64,000 bases of DNA from an uncultured Maribacter sp. (lineage in GTDB: Bacteria > Bacteroidota > Bacteroidia > Flavobacteriales > Flavobacteriaceae), in NCBI RefSeq assembly GCF_947500985.1, contig NZ_CANMTX010000010.1, positions 1 to 64,000 of the forward strand, in the 5' to 3' direction. Under the pieces are notes generated by a model that was not told the origin of the DNA, ran no database searches, and saw only the letters and a list, made by a program, of their open reading frames with translations. The translations under genes were made by a program, and so were the position numbers. Positions 28,859-38,011 of this stretch are shown piece after piece (positions within the stretch are counted from its first letter, which is position 1; each line of letters opens with the position of its first letter).

Positions 28859-28870
28859 ATAAAAGTACCT

Positions 28871-30268
28871 ATGACCTATCAATTTAAGACATATCATAAA
28901 AAAATTCTTGCCGACACCATGACGCCGGTAAGCGTTTATTTGAAAATAAGAGACCGTTTTCCAAATAGTATTTTATTAGAGAGTAGTGACTATCACGCTA
29001 ATAACAATAGCTTTTCGTACATCTGCTGCAACCCTATTGCATCTATTAAAGTGGAGAATGAGATTATTACAAAACAGTTTCCTGATGGCGCTATTGAAGA
29101 GATTCAAATTACAGTAGATACCAATGTTGTTGATATTATTGATACGTTCAGTAAAACGTTCAAGGCAGACACTAACGACTTTAAATTTATAAATAATGGT
29201 CTGTTCGGCTATATGGCTTACGATGCCGTTCGGTATTTCGAAGATGTAGATATATCTGTTAAAGATGACTCGATTCATATTCCAGATATTTACTATGCAG
29301 TATATCAAAACATTATTGCTATAAATCATTATAAGAACGAAGCTTATCTTTTTGCGCATTGCTATAACACAGAGAATAATATTCCTGAATTAGAACAACT
29401 GTTAAGTATTAGAAATTTTGCCACGTATAACTTTAAAATAGAAGGTGACAGAGAATCTAATCTAGAAGATGAAGAATATAGAGAACATGTAGACTTAGCA
29501 AAAAAGCATTGTCAACGTGGCGATGTTTTTCAATTGGTATTGAGCCGTCGTTTTTCTCAAGGTTTTAAAGGTGATGAGTTCAATGTTTATAGAGCGTTAC
29601 GTTCTGTAAATCCTTCACCATATTTGTTCTATTTCGATTATGGAGATTTTAAGATATTTGGTAGTTCACCAGAAGCACAACTGATTGTTAGCGATGGTAA
29701 GGCAGAAATTCACCCCATTGCTGGTACTTTTAAAAGAACCGGAAACGATGAACAAGATGCACAACTTGCTAAAGAGTTAAAGACAGACGATAAAGAAAAT
29801 AGTGAGCATGTAATGTTAGTAGATCTTGCACGTAACGACCTTAGTAGAAATGGTAGCGTAGTACAGGTAGAAAACTATAGAGAAGTACAGTTTTTCTCTC
29901 ATGTAATTCACTTAGTTTCAAAGGTTACCGGAATAAAGAAAAGTGATATACCTACTATGAAGGTTGTCGCTGACACTTTCCCCGCAGGTACTTTAAGTGG
30001 CGCGCCTAAACATATGGCAATGCAACTTATTGAAAAATATGAAAAAACGAGTCGTGGGTATTATGGTGGCGCTATCGGTTTCATGGATTTCTCAGGAAAC
30101 TTCAACCATGCCATCATGATCAGAACTTTTTTAAGTAAAAATCACAAACTACATTATCAGGCTGGCGCCGGATTGGTCGCTGCATCAAACCCAGAAAGCG
30201 AACTACAAGAAACATATAACAAACTAGGAGCTTTGACCAAGGCATTAGAAATAGCTGAAGAAATATAA
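28871..30268 (+). CDS. trpE: Anthranilate synthase component I
   Basis: TrpE converts chorismate plus ammonia to anthranilate, the first step of Trp synthesis. The 465-residue protein ends in the chorismate-binding domain with DVFQLVLSRRFSQ, LVDLARNDLSRNG, TFPAGTLSGAPKHMAMQ and YYGGAIGFM. A LLESSDYH-type segment sits at the N-terminal Trp feedback site (SILLESSD). It follows the attenuator and is 1 bp from trpG. Confidence 0.97.
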   Translation: MTYQFKTYHKKILADTMTPVSVYLKIRDRFPNSILLESSDYHANNNSFSYICCNPIASIKVENEIITKQFPDGAIEEIQITVDTNVVDIIDTFSKTFKADTNDFKFINNGLFGYMAYDAVRYFEDVDISVKDDSIHIPDIYYAVYQNIIAINHYKNEAYLFAHCYNTENNIPELEQLLSIRNFATYNFKIEGDRESNLEDEEYREHVDLAKKHCQRGDVFQLVLSRRFSQGFKGDEFNVYRALRSVNPSPYLFYFDYGDFKIFGSSPEAQLIVSDGKAEIHPIAGTFKRTGNDEQDAQLAKELKTDDKENSEHVMLVDLARNDLSRNGSVVQVENYREVQFFSHVIHLVSKVTGIKKSDIPTMKVVADTFPAGTLSGAPKHMAMQLIEKYEKTSRGYYGGAIGFMDFSGNFNHAIMIRTFLSKNHKLHYQAGAGLVAASNPESELQETYNKLGALTKALEIAEEI

Positions 30269-30269
30269 G

Positions 30270-30839
30270 ATGAAGAAAATATTAGTTATAGATAATTACG
30301 ATAGTTTCACTTATAACCTAGTGCATTATTTAGAGGAATTAGGTTGTGAGGTTATTGTAAAACGTAATGACCAACTTACTCTAGAAGAGGTTGATGCTTT
30401 TGATAAAATTGTACTTTCTCCAGGTCCTGGTATTCCTGATGAAGCGGGATTATTAAAACAAATCATCGAAAAATATGCACCTACCAAAAGTATATTCGGT
30501 GTTTGTTTGGGGCAACAGGCTATAGCTGAAGTATTCGGTGGTTCGTTAATAAATTTGGATGAAGTGTACCACGGTATTGCAACTAAAATAAAAATCACAA
30601 AAGATGATATTATTTTTGAAGGGCTGCCTAATGAAATCGAAGTAGGTAGATACCATTCTTGGGTGGTGAATCCTAATTTACCAGAAGTTTTAGAAGCTAC
30701 TTCTATAGATAAAAACGGACAAATCATGTCACTCCGTCATAAAACTTATGATGTACGTGCCGTACAATTTCATCCAGAATCTGTTTTAACTCCGCAAGGA
30801 AAAAAAATGCTTGAGAATTGGGTAAATGCAAAAGCATAG
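30270..30839 (+). CDS. trpG: Anthranilate synthase glutamine amidotransferase component II
   Basis: TrpG supplies ammonia from glutamine to TrpE. The 189-residue class I amidotransferase has the nucleophile Cys in FGVCLGQQAIAEVFGG and the His-Glu pair in VQFHPESVLT. It might also serve folate synthesis as PabA, which cannot be judged here. It is the second gene of trpEGDCFBA. Confidence 0.97.
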   Translation: MKKILVIDNYDSFTYNLVHYLEELGCEVIVKRNDQLTLEEVDAFDKIVLSPGPGIPDEAGLLKQIIEKYAPTKSIFGVCLGQQAIAEVFGGSLINLDEVYHGIATKIKITKDDIIFEGLPNEIEVGRYHSWVVNPNLPEVLEATSIDKNGQIMSLRHKTYDVRAVQFHPESVLTPQGKKMLENWVNAKA

Positions 30840-30852
30840 TAATGAGTATCAA

Positions 30853-30877
30853 GTACAAAGTAAAAACTTCTTTGTAC
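30853..30877 (+). other. Hairpin in the trpG-trpD spacer
   Basis: GTACAAAG-taaaaactt-CTTTGTAC is an 8-bp perfect inverted repeat without a T-run, in the longest gap (69 bp) of the trp operon. It may be an RNA processing or stability element; no function can be shown. Confidence 0.6.
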
Positions 30878-30908
30878 CCTATACAAACTACTTAATAGTA
30901 TTAAAAAA

Positions 30909-31904
30909 ATGAAAGAGACACTTAATAAACTTATAAATCACGAAATACTTTCCAAAGAAGATGCGAAACGCATTTTGGTAAATATTGCGAAAGGTGATTA
31001 CAACACAAGTCAGATTGCTGCTTTTTTAACAGTATATATGATGCGTAGTATTACTATTGAAGAACTTGAAGGATTTAGAGATGCATTATTAGATTTATGT
31101 TTGGCAGTAGATTTATCTGCCTATAACCCTATTGATCTTTGCGGTACTGGTGGTGATGGAAAAGATACTTTTAATATTTCTACTCTTGCCTCTTTTGTTA
31201 CAGCAGGCGCAGGAGTAAAAGTTACTAAGCATGGTAATTACGGAGTATCTTCTAAATGTGGTAGTAGTAATGTGATGGAATTTCTAGGGATAAAATTCAG
31301 TAACGACGCTGGCTTCCTAGAAAAATGTATAGATGAAGCTGGTATTTGTGTTTTACACGCTCCCCTATTTCACCCTGCCATGAAAAATGTGGCTCCTATT
31401 CGTAAAGATTTAGGCGTAAAAACGTTCTTCAATATGCTCGGTCCAATGGTAAATCCTGCTTTTCCTAAAAATCAAATGGTAGGTGTTTTCAACTTAGAGC
31501 TTGCCCGTATGTACGGATATTTATATCAGAAAACCGATAAGAATTTCACCGTTCTGCATGCTTTAGATGGGTATGATGAAATTTCTTTAACGGGAAGTAC
31601 TAAAACCATTTCTAACCATACAGAAAGCATGCTAAAACCATCTGATTTTGGTGTAAAACAAATTAAACAAAGTGATATTGTAGGCGGAGATTCTATTGAT
31701 ACTTCTGCTCAGATTTTCTTGAATGTTTTACAAGGCAGAGGTACAGAGCCGCAAAACAATGTTGTGTGTGCTAATGCCGGTATTGCAATAGCTACTGTAA
31801 ATAACCTAACACCTTTAGAAGGTTTTGAAAAAGCTAAAGAATCGCTTTTAGGTGGACACGGACTAGCAGCTTTGAAGAAAATACAAGAACTAAGCAGAAA
31901 TTAA
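30909..31904 (+). CDS. trpD: Anthranilate phosphoribosyltransferase
   Basis: TrpD joins anthranilate to PRPP. The 331-residue protein shows the glycine-rich PRPP loop CGTGGDGKDTFNIST, KHGNYGVSSKCGSSNVME and HPAMKNVAPIRKDLGVKTFFN. Full length, and in the usual place for Bacteroidota trp operons. Confidence 0.97.
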   Translation: MKETLNKLINHEILSKEDAKRILVNIAKGDYNTSQIAAFLTVYMMRSITIEELEGFRDALLDLCLAVDLSAYNPIDLCGTGGDGKDTFNISTLASFVTAGAGVKVTKHGNYGVSSKCGSSNVMEFLGIKFSNDAGFLEKCIDEAGICVLHAPLFHPAMKNVAPIRKDLGVKTFFNMLGPMVNPAFPKNQMVGVFNLELARMYGYLYQKTDKNFTVLHALDGYDEISLTGSTKTISNHTESMLKPSDFGVKQIKQSDIVGGDSIDTSAQIFLNVLQGRGTEPQNNVVCANAGIAIATVNNLTPLEGFEKAKESLLGGHGLAALKKIQELSRN

Positions 31905-31955
31905 GCAGATTACTTCATACCTTGAAATGACGAGGTAATAAAGAACATATATTTC

Positions 31956-32741
31956 ATGAACATTCTAGATAAAATAGTAGCCGATAAACGCAAAGAAGTT
32001 GAATTGAAAAAATCGATCATTCCAGTGTCTCAATATGAAGCATCTGTACTTTTTAATCGAAAAACCAACTCTTTAGCTCAAGCACTTAAAAATAGTGATA
32101 CGGGTATTATAGCTGAATTTAAACGTAGGTCTCCGTCCAAAGAAAGTATTAATCAAAATGCTAATGTTGGTCAAGTTGCCAAAGGTTATGAGAATGCCGG
32201 AGTTTGCGGAATGAGCGTACTTACAGATATTAAATATTTTGGTGGTGCTATCGAAGATTTAATTTTAGCACGCGCATCGGTTAATCTTCCATTACTACGT
32301 AAAGAATTTATCATTAGTGAATATCAAATAATCGAAGCCAAAGCATATGGTGCAGATGTTATTTTACTTATCGCAGCAATTCTAACAAAGCAAGAAATTA
32401 AGACCTATTCTGAACTGGCTAAAAGCTTAGGCTTAGATGTTTTATTAGAGGTACATAATGAAGAGGAACTTCATAAATCTATTATGCCAAGTTTAGATAT
32501 GTTAGGCGTAAACAATAGAAACCTAAAGACTTTCGAGGTAAGTTTAGATACTAGTAAATCTTTATCAAAATTGATACCAGATGATTTTGTAAAAATTTCT
32601 GAAAGCGGAATTAGTTCTATTGATGCCATCAAAGAATTAAAACCTTATGGTTATGAAGGTTTTTTAATTGGTGAGAATTTTATGAAGACAGATAACCCTG
32701 GGAAAAGTGCCATTCAATTCATCAAAAACTTGAAAAACTAA
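31956..32741 (+). CDS. trpC: Indole-3-glycerol phosphate synthase
   Basis: TrpC closes the indole ring. The 261-residue TIM barrel has IIAEFKRRSPSKESI, LRKEFIISEYQI, LGVNNRNLKTFEV and ISESGISS. It is not fused to TrpF. The stop codon shares one base with the start of trpF (taATG), suggesting translational coupling. Confidence 0.97.
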   Translation: MNILDKIVADKRKEVELKKSIIPVSQYEASVLFNRKTNSLAQALKNSDTGIIAEFKRRSPSKESINQNANVGQVAKGYENAGVCGMSVLTDIKYFGGAIEDLILARASVNLPLLRKEFIISEYQIIEAKAYGADVILLIAAILTKQEIKTYSELAKSLGLDVLLEVHNEEELHKSIMPSLDMLGVNNRNLKTFEVSLDTSKSLSKLIPDDFVKISESGISSIDAIKELKPYGYEGFLIGENFMKTDNPGKSAIQFIKNLKN

Positions 32742-33367
32742 TGAAACTGAAAATTTGTGGAATGAAACTGAATACGACTGAAGTTGCGCAATTGCGACCA
32801 GACTATTTGGGCTTTATTTTCTGGGAACCCTCTTCTAGATTTTTTGAAGGTAAAATCTCCGAACTTCCGCATACGATTAGTAAAGTGGGCGTTTTTGTTG
32901 ATGCAGAGTTAGATTATATCATTAATACAGTTCAGAAATATCAGTTACAAGGACTGCAATTGCACGGCCATGAAACTCCAGATTATTGTACTAAAATTGC
33001 AGCTGAATTAAAGAAATTGAATCATAAAGTCGACATTATAAAAGTATTCTCCATTAAAGAGGAATTCAACTTTGATGTTTTGACGCCGTATGAAAATGTG
33101 TGCGACTATTACCTTTTTGATACTAAAGGAAAATTACCCGGCGGAAATGGATATACCTTTAATTGGTCTGTTCTTAAAAATTACCCTTCTACAAAACCTT
33201 TCTTTTTAAGCGGAGGTATTGGTTTAAATAATCTGGATAAGATTAATGAATTTATGAAAACACCTGAATCTAAATATTGCTATGCCATTGATGTCAATAG
33301 CTCTTTCGAAATAGAACCAGGATTGAAAAATATTGAAGAATTACAAAAGTTTAAAGAAGCGCTATGA
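32741..33367 (+). CDS. trpF: Phosphoribosylanthranilate isomerase
   Basis: TrpF performs the Amadori rearrangement before TrpC. The 208-residue protein has KICGMK at the N-terminus, [19 protein letters not shown] and [11 protein letters not shown]. It overlaps trpC by one base and trpB by four (ATGA). Confidence 0.96.
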   Translation: MKLKICGMKLNTTEVAQLRPDYLGFIFWEPSSRFFEGKISELPHTISKVGVFVDAELDYIINTVQKYQLQGLQLHGHETPDYCTKIAAELKKLNHKVDIIKVFSIKEEFNFDVLTPYENVCDYYLFDTKGKLPGGNGYTFNWSVLKNYPSTKPFFLSGGIGLNNLDKINEFMKTPESKYCYAIDVNSSFEIEPGLKNIEELQKFKEAL

Positions 33368-34548
33368 ATTATAATGCTGACGAAAAAGGATACTACGGTG
33401 AATTTGGTGGTGCCTTTATACCTGAAATGTTGTACCCAAACGTTGAGGAACTACGACAAAATTATTTAAAACTGATGTATGAAGATTCTTTTCAGAAAGA
33501 ATTTAATCAGCTTTTAAAAGACTATGTTGGTAGACCTTCTCCCCTATATTTTGCTAAACGTCTTTCTGAAAAGCACGGTTGTAAAATTTATTTAAAAAGA
33601 GAAGACTTAAACCATACTGGTGCCCACAAGATTAATAACACTATCGGTCAAATTCTTATGGCCCAAAAATTGGGTAAAACTAGAATTATCGCCGAAACTG
33701 GTGCTGGTCAACATGGTGTTGCTACCGCTACCGTTTGTGCTTTAATGGGCATGGAATGTATCGTTTACATGGGTGAAATTGATATTGCCCGTCAAGCTCC
33801 TAATGTTGCCCGTATGAAAATGCTTGGCGCAGAAGTAAGACCGGCAAAATCTGGTAGTAGAACATTAAAAGATGCAACAAACGAGGCTATTAGAGATTGG
33901 ATAAACAATCCTATAGACACCCATTACATTATTGGTTCTGCAATTGGTCCGCATCCTTACCCAGATATGGTTACACGTTTTCAATCTATAATATCAGAAG
34001 AGATAAAATGGCAACTGAAAGAACATGAAGGGCGAGAAAATCCTGATTACGTAGTGGCATGTATTGGTGGTGGCAGTAATGCCGCTGGCACTTATTACCA
34101 CTTCTTAGATCAACCTGAAGTTGGAATTATTGCCGTTGAAGCTGCTGGTAAAGGAGTAAATTCTGGCGAAAGTGCTGCAACATCTGCTCTTGGTAAAGTA
34201 GGTATTATTCATGGTTGCAAAACCATGTTGATGCAAACAACAGATGGTCAAATTACAGAACCCTATTCTATTTCTGCGGGATTAGATTATCCTGGCGTAG
34301 GTCCTATGCATTCGCATTTATTCAAATCTGGTCGTGCTGAATTTTACTCTGCAACAGATGACGAGGCTATGGCTGCAGGGTTAGAATTATCGCAATTAGA
34401 GGGAATTATACCTGCTATTGAAACAGGACATGCGTTTGCCATTTTTGAACATAAAAAATTCAAGAAAGATGACGTTGTCGTTATCAGCCTTTCTGGTCGA
34501 GGCGATAAAGATTTGAATACATATATTGATTATTTTAAGCTAGCATAA
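33364..34548 (+). CDS. trpB: Tryptophan synthase beta chain
   Basis: TrpB joins indole and serine using PLP. The 394-residue protein has the PLP lysine in [30 protein letters not shown], and the phosphate-binding GGGSNAAG. It works as an alpha2-beta2 complex with TrpA, whose gene follows by 6 bp. Confidence 0.98.
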   Translation: MNYNADEKGYYGEFGGAFIPEMLYPNVEELRQNYLKLMYEDSFQKEFNQLLKDYVGRPSPLYFAKRLSEKHGCKIYLKREDLNHTGAHKINNTIGQILMAQKLGKTRIIAETGAGQHGVATATVCALMGMECIVYMGEIDIARQAPNVARMKMLGAEVRPAKSGSRTLKDATNEAIRDWINNPIDTHYIIGSAIGPHPYPDMVTRFQSIISEEIKWQLKEHEGRENPDYVVACIGGGSNAAGTYYHFLDQPEVGIIAVEAAGKGVNSGESAATSALGKVGIIHGCKTMLMQTTDGQITEPYSISAGLDYPGVGPMHSHLFKSGRAEFYSATDDEAMAAGLELSQLEGIIPAIETGHAFAIFEHKKFKKDDVVVISLSGRGDKDLNTYIDYFKLA

Positions 34549-34554
34549 CCTATT

Positions 34555-35319
34555 ATGAGCAATAGAATTACAACAAAATTACAAGAAGACAAAAAGCTTC
34601 TTTCTATATATTTTACGGCTGGTTATCCTGCATTGAATGATACCGTTCAAATCATTCAAGATTTGGAAAAGAACGGCGTAGATATGATCGAAATAGGATT
34701 ACCATTTAGTGATCCTCTTGCAGACGGACCTACTATTCAAGAAAGCTCCACTGCCGCCTTGAAAAATGGAATGACTACCGAAATAATTTTCAACCAATTA
34801 AAAGATATTCGCAAAACGGTCTCTATCCCTTTAATTATAATGGGATACTTTAACCCAATGTTACAATACGGTGTTGAGGCATTCTGTAAAAAATGTCAAG
34901 AAATTGGTATTGACGGATTGATTATGCCAGATTTACCTTTAGATGTGTACAAAGAGGATTATGAGGCAACTTTTAAAAAATACGGACTTATAAATATTTT
35001 TCTAATTACACCACAAACTAGTGATGCTCGTATTCGTCAAATTGATGATGCTTCTAACGGGTTTATCTATATGGTCAGTTCTGCTAGTGTTACAGGTTCA
35101 AAATCGGGTTTTGGTCAAGAACAAGAAAATTATTTTGAGCGAATAGCTTCCATGAATTTAAAGAATCCACAAATAGTTGGTTTTGGTATTAAGGACGAAG
35201 AAACTTTTAAGCAGGCAACTAAAACCGCCAAAGGTGCTATTATAGGTTCTGCTTTTATTAAGCATTTGACTGCTAATGGAACTGATAAAACTGCTGAGTT
35301 CACCAAACTAATACGATAA
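34555..35319 (+). CDS. trpA: Tryptophan synthase alpha chain
   Basis: TrpA cleaves indole-3-glycerol phosphate to indole, passed to TrpB. The 254-residue TIM barrel has IEIGLPFSDPLADGPTIQ with the catalytic Asp/Glu region and GLIMPDLPLDVYKED, plus FGIKDEETF. It is the last enzyme gene of the operon; a small ORF follows after one base. Confidence 0.97.
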   Translation: MSNRITTKLQEDKKLLSIYFTAGYPALNDTVQIIQDLEKNGVDMIEIGLPFSDPLADGPTIQESSTAALKNGMTTEIIFNQLKDIRKTVSIPLIIMGYFNPMLQYGVEAFCKKCQEIGIDGLIMPDLPLDVYKEDYEATFKKYGLINIFLITPQTSDARIRQIDDASNGFIYMVSSASVTGSKSGFGQEQENYFERIASMNLKNPQIVGFGIKDEETFKQATKTAKGAIIGSAFIKHLTANGTDKTAEFTKLIR

Positions 35320-35320
35320 T

Positions 35321-35551
35321 TTGAAAGAGTTTATAAACAATTGGAAACTAATTATTCTACTTTGCCTTACCTTAGGTTTAGCACCCTTTTTTCCTGAGCC
35401 ACATATTGTAGGCAAATTAAAATGGATTTTTGGTGGTGCTAATGACATGGTTTTTATGGATTGGTTTGATGTTGTATCACATGGATTTCCGTTTATACTT
35501 TTAATTCGTTTAATTATCATGAAGATAATCAGCTCAAAAACCGGAAATTAA
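35321..35551 (+). CDS. Small conserved-looking membrane protein after trpA
   Basis: A 76-residue ORF starts at a TTG one base after the trpA stop, so it is likely cotranslated. It has two hydrophobic segments (LIILLCLTLGLAPFFPEPHI and FPFILLIRLIIM) and a central KWIFGGANDMVFMDWFDVVSHG. I do not recognise a function; similar small membrane proteins occur in other flavobacteria. The TTG start is assumed from spacing; no ATG lies nearby in frame. Confidence 0.7.
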   Translation: MKEFINNWKLIILLCLTLGLAPFFPEPHIVGKLKWIFGGANDMVFMDWFDVVSHGFPFILLIRLIIMKIISSKTGN

Positions 35552-35605
35552 ATTGATAATTTTTTAATCATTTAAATAATTGTTAGCATATCCCATATTT
35601 AAAAT

Positions 35606-35648
35606 AATGAACGAGGTTGCCTTAATAGGGCAACCTCGTTCATTTTCT
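35606..35648 (+). terminator. Terminator of the trp operon
   Basis: AATGAACGAGGTTGCC pairs perfectly with GGCAACCTCGTTCATT (16 bp) across a 7-nt loop and is followed by TT. It is the strongest hairpin of the region. Confidence 0.9.
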
Positions 35649-35782
35649 ACCCTACTTCTAAAACAGCCTTAAATAGTTTATTCATTTTTTATATAGAAAA
35701 TCTTAACAAATGCAACCATCTAATTAGAGTACAGTTCCCTCCATTTTGCTTACATTTAAAGAATATATCCACGAGAACGAAC

Positions 35783-37276
35783 ATGAAAAAATCACTTACC
35801 CTTCTATTAATTATTACTCTTTATTCCGGGTACTCACAAGACTCTATCCTAATAAAATCTAAAGTTGCCAATGCAATTGTAGAATTAAGAGAATTTGTTG
35901 CCTTACCTAATGATGCCTTAAACGCAGATGATATAGATACAAACCTTTATTGGCTTAGAAAAAAGTTTACCGAACGCGGCTTCAATAGTACCATTTTAGA
36001 GACAGAAGGATTACCACTTTTCTTTGCTGCCCTACCAATGGATGATACTAAACCTACCATCTTATTTTACATGCATTTAGATGGGCAATCTGTTGATGCT
36101 ACTAAATGGGATCAGCCTGATCCTTACGCAGTAGTGCTAAAATCTAAGACTGATGATGGTTGGAAAAAAGAATCATTTTCAGATTTAGAAGATGACATTA
36201 ATTATGACTGGAGACTTTTCGGAAGATCTACTTCTGACGATAAAGGACCTATTGTTATGTTTTTAAACGCCATTGATGCACTAAAAAAAGACGGTATTGA
36301 AATACCTTATAACGTAAAGGTCATTTTAGATAGTGAAGAAGAGAAAAGTAGTGCACCATTACCGCAAGCTGTGCGCACATATAAAGATTTACTTAAAGCT
36401 GACTTCTTAGTCATTAATGATGGTCCGGTTCATGTTTCTGGTAAACCTACCGTTATTTATGGTTGCAGAGGTATCACTACATTATCTATCACCACTCACG
36501 GACCAATAAAACCTCAGCATAGTGGTCATTACGGAAATTACGCTCCTAACCCTGGTTTTCAATTATCGCAACTTCTAGCTACTATGAAAGATGCTGATGG
36601 CAGAGTTTTAATCAAAGGATATTATGACGGAATAACCTTGGATGAAGCTACGTTAGAAATATTAAAAAGTGTACCTGATAATATAGAAGAGATCAATAAA
36701 AACTTAGCAATTTTTACTCCTGAAAAAGTAGGTAGCTTTTACCAAGAAGCATTGCAATATCCTTCTTTAAACATAAGAGGATTGGGTTCTGGATGGATTG
36801 GTGATCAGGCTAGAACAATTTTACCAGCTACAGCAACTGCAGAATTAGACTTAAGATTAGTTCCAGAATCTGATGGCAACAGACTTAAAAAATTAGTAAA
36901 GGAGCATATTAAAAACCAAGGCTTTCATGTAATGAGTACAGAACCAACTATGGAAGACCGTCTTAAATATGATAAGATTGTAACCATTAAAGAAGGTACG
37001 GTTACAGATGCCTTCCGTACAGATTTGAATAATCCGTTTGGTAATAGCATCGTTAAAACCATAGAAACTAAATTCGGAGAAAAACCCGTTCAAATAAGAA
37101 TAATGGGTGGTACCGTCCCTATTTCTCCTTTCATCAATGAATTAAAGATTCCGGCATTTATTGTACCAATGGTTAACGCAGATAACAATCAACACAGCCC
37201 CAATGAGAATTTAAAAATTGGGCAAATAGCATATGGTATCGAAACATTTTATGCGCTATTAAGTTCTAAAATGTAA
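35783..37276 (+). CDS. Secreted M20 family metallopeptidase (dipeptidase-like)
   Basis: The 497-residue protein has a signal peptide (MKKSLTLLLIITLYSGYSQ) and the M20 zinc-site motifs: FYMHLDGQSVD, GRSTSDDKGPI, DSEEEKSS, and a late NADNNQHSPNENL. The dimerisation lid domain (about 220-370) is present, so it resembles carnosinase-type dipeptidases rather than short aminoacylases. Predicted to act in the periplasm or outside. It stands alone. Confidence 0.9.
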   Translation: MKKSLTLLLIITLYSGYSQDSILIKSKVANAIVELREFVALPNDALNADDIDTNLYWLRKKFTERGFNSTILETEGLPLFFAALPMDDTKPTILFYMHLDGQSVDATKWDQPDPYAVVLKSKTDDGWKKESFSDLEDDINYDWRLFGRSTSDDKGPIVMFLNAIDALKKDGIEIPYNVKVILDSEEEKSSAPLPQAVRTYKDLLKADFLVINDGPVHVSGKPTVIYGCRGITTLSITTHGPIKPQHSGHYGNYAPNPGFQLSQLLATMKDADGRVLIKGYYDGITLDEATLEILKSVPDNIEEINKNLAIFTPEKVGSFYQEALQYPSLNIRGLGSGWIGDQARTILPATATAELDLRLVPESDGNRLKKLVKEHIKNQGFHVMSTEPTMEDRLKYDKIVTIKEGTVTDAFRTDLNNPFGNSIVKTIETKFGEKPVQIRIMGGTVPISPFINELKIPAFIVPMVNADNNQHSPNENLKIGQIAYGIETFYALLSSKM

Positions 37277-37379
37277 TATTCTACCACATTAGAAACTTTT
37301 TACAGTCTTTTAAGTAAATGCCGATTCTTCTGCCTTCAACCAGCAAAATTATCGGCATAATAATTGAATTAAAACTATT

Positions 37380-37820
37380 ATGATATTTAAAAAGCATCCC
37401 TGGTTATTTTTACTTTCCATTTTTATATTAACTACAAGTTTTAAAGTAGACGATTCTATAGTAACTGCTGATTATAAATACTCAACAGATCGATTGCCGA
37501 CAATGGTTGAAATGTTACAACATGGCGAACACTATTCTATTCAAATTACTTCTATTGGTTGTTTTCATGGCAAACGCCAAACCATTACTGTTTTAAACAA
37601 AGAAGGTATTTTAACTGCTAGCTTAAATAACAAAAGAAAAATTCTATCTCCATCCGATGTTAATGAGCTTATTCATTTTGAACTTCAATTGAGAGAAATA
37701 CCACTGGGTGGTTGTACGACCATAGACACCTATACTATCAGTAATGACTACGAAACTTTTACAACTAGCGATGGCACTTGCAGCTGGCAAGGGTATAAAT
37801 CACTAGTTGCCATTTTTTAG
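37380..37820 (+). CDS. Secreted protein of unknown function
   Basis: A 146-residue protein with an N-terminal hydrophobic signal (HPWLFLLSIFILTTSF). I do not recognise a family. Three cysteines in the mature part (IGCFHGKR, GGCTTID, DGTCSWQ) could form a disulfide. It lies 103 bp after the M20 gene and may be cotranscribed. Confidence 0.7.
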   Translation: MIFKKHPWLFLLSIFILTTSFKVDDSIVTADYKYSTDRLPTMVEMLQHGEHYSIQITSIGCFHGKRQTITVLNKEGILTASLNNKRKILSPSDVNELIHFELQLREIPLGGCTTIDTYTISNDYETFTTSDGTCSWQGYKSLVAIF

Positions 37821-37916
37821 ATAGATAAAAAAGTGTAAACAACCATCTTTCTAATAATCAACATATTACCGTGACGATTGTCAAAATAGGTAATACTCTA
37901 TAAATATCACGAAACT

Positions 37917-37955
37917 ATCACAAGAGTTATCACAATAAGTTGATATTCTTGTGAT
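37917..37955. repeat. Inverted repeat upstream of the repeat lipoprotein
   Basis: ATCACAAGA and TCTTGTGAT form a perfect 9-bp inverted repeat with 21 bp between, and further ATCAC copies (tatcacg, ttatcaca) lie beside it. This could be an operator or stem; it ends 57 bp before the ATG at 38012. Confidence 0.55.
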
Positions 37956-38011
37956 TACCTTGTAATATGATTTTTATTCATTTGTCTGTAACCAAAAAAA
38001 AAACAGAACAT

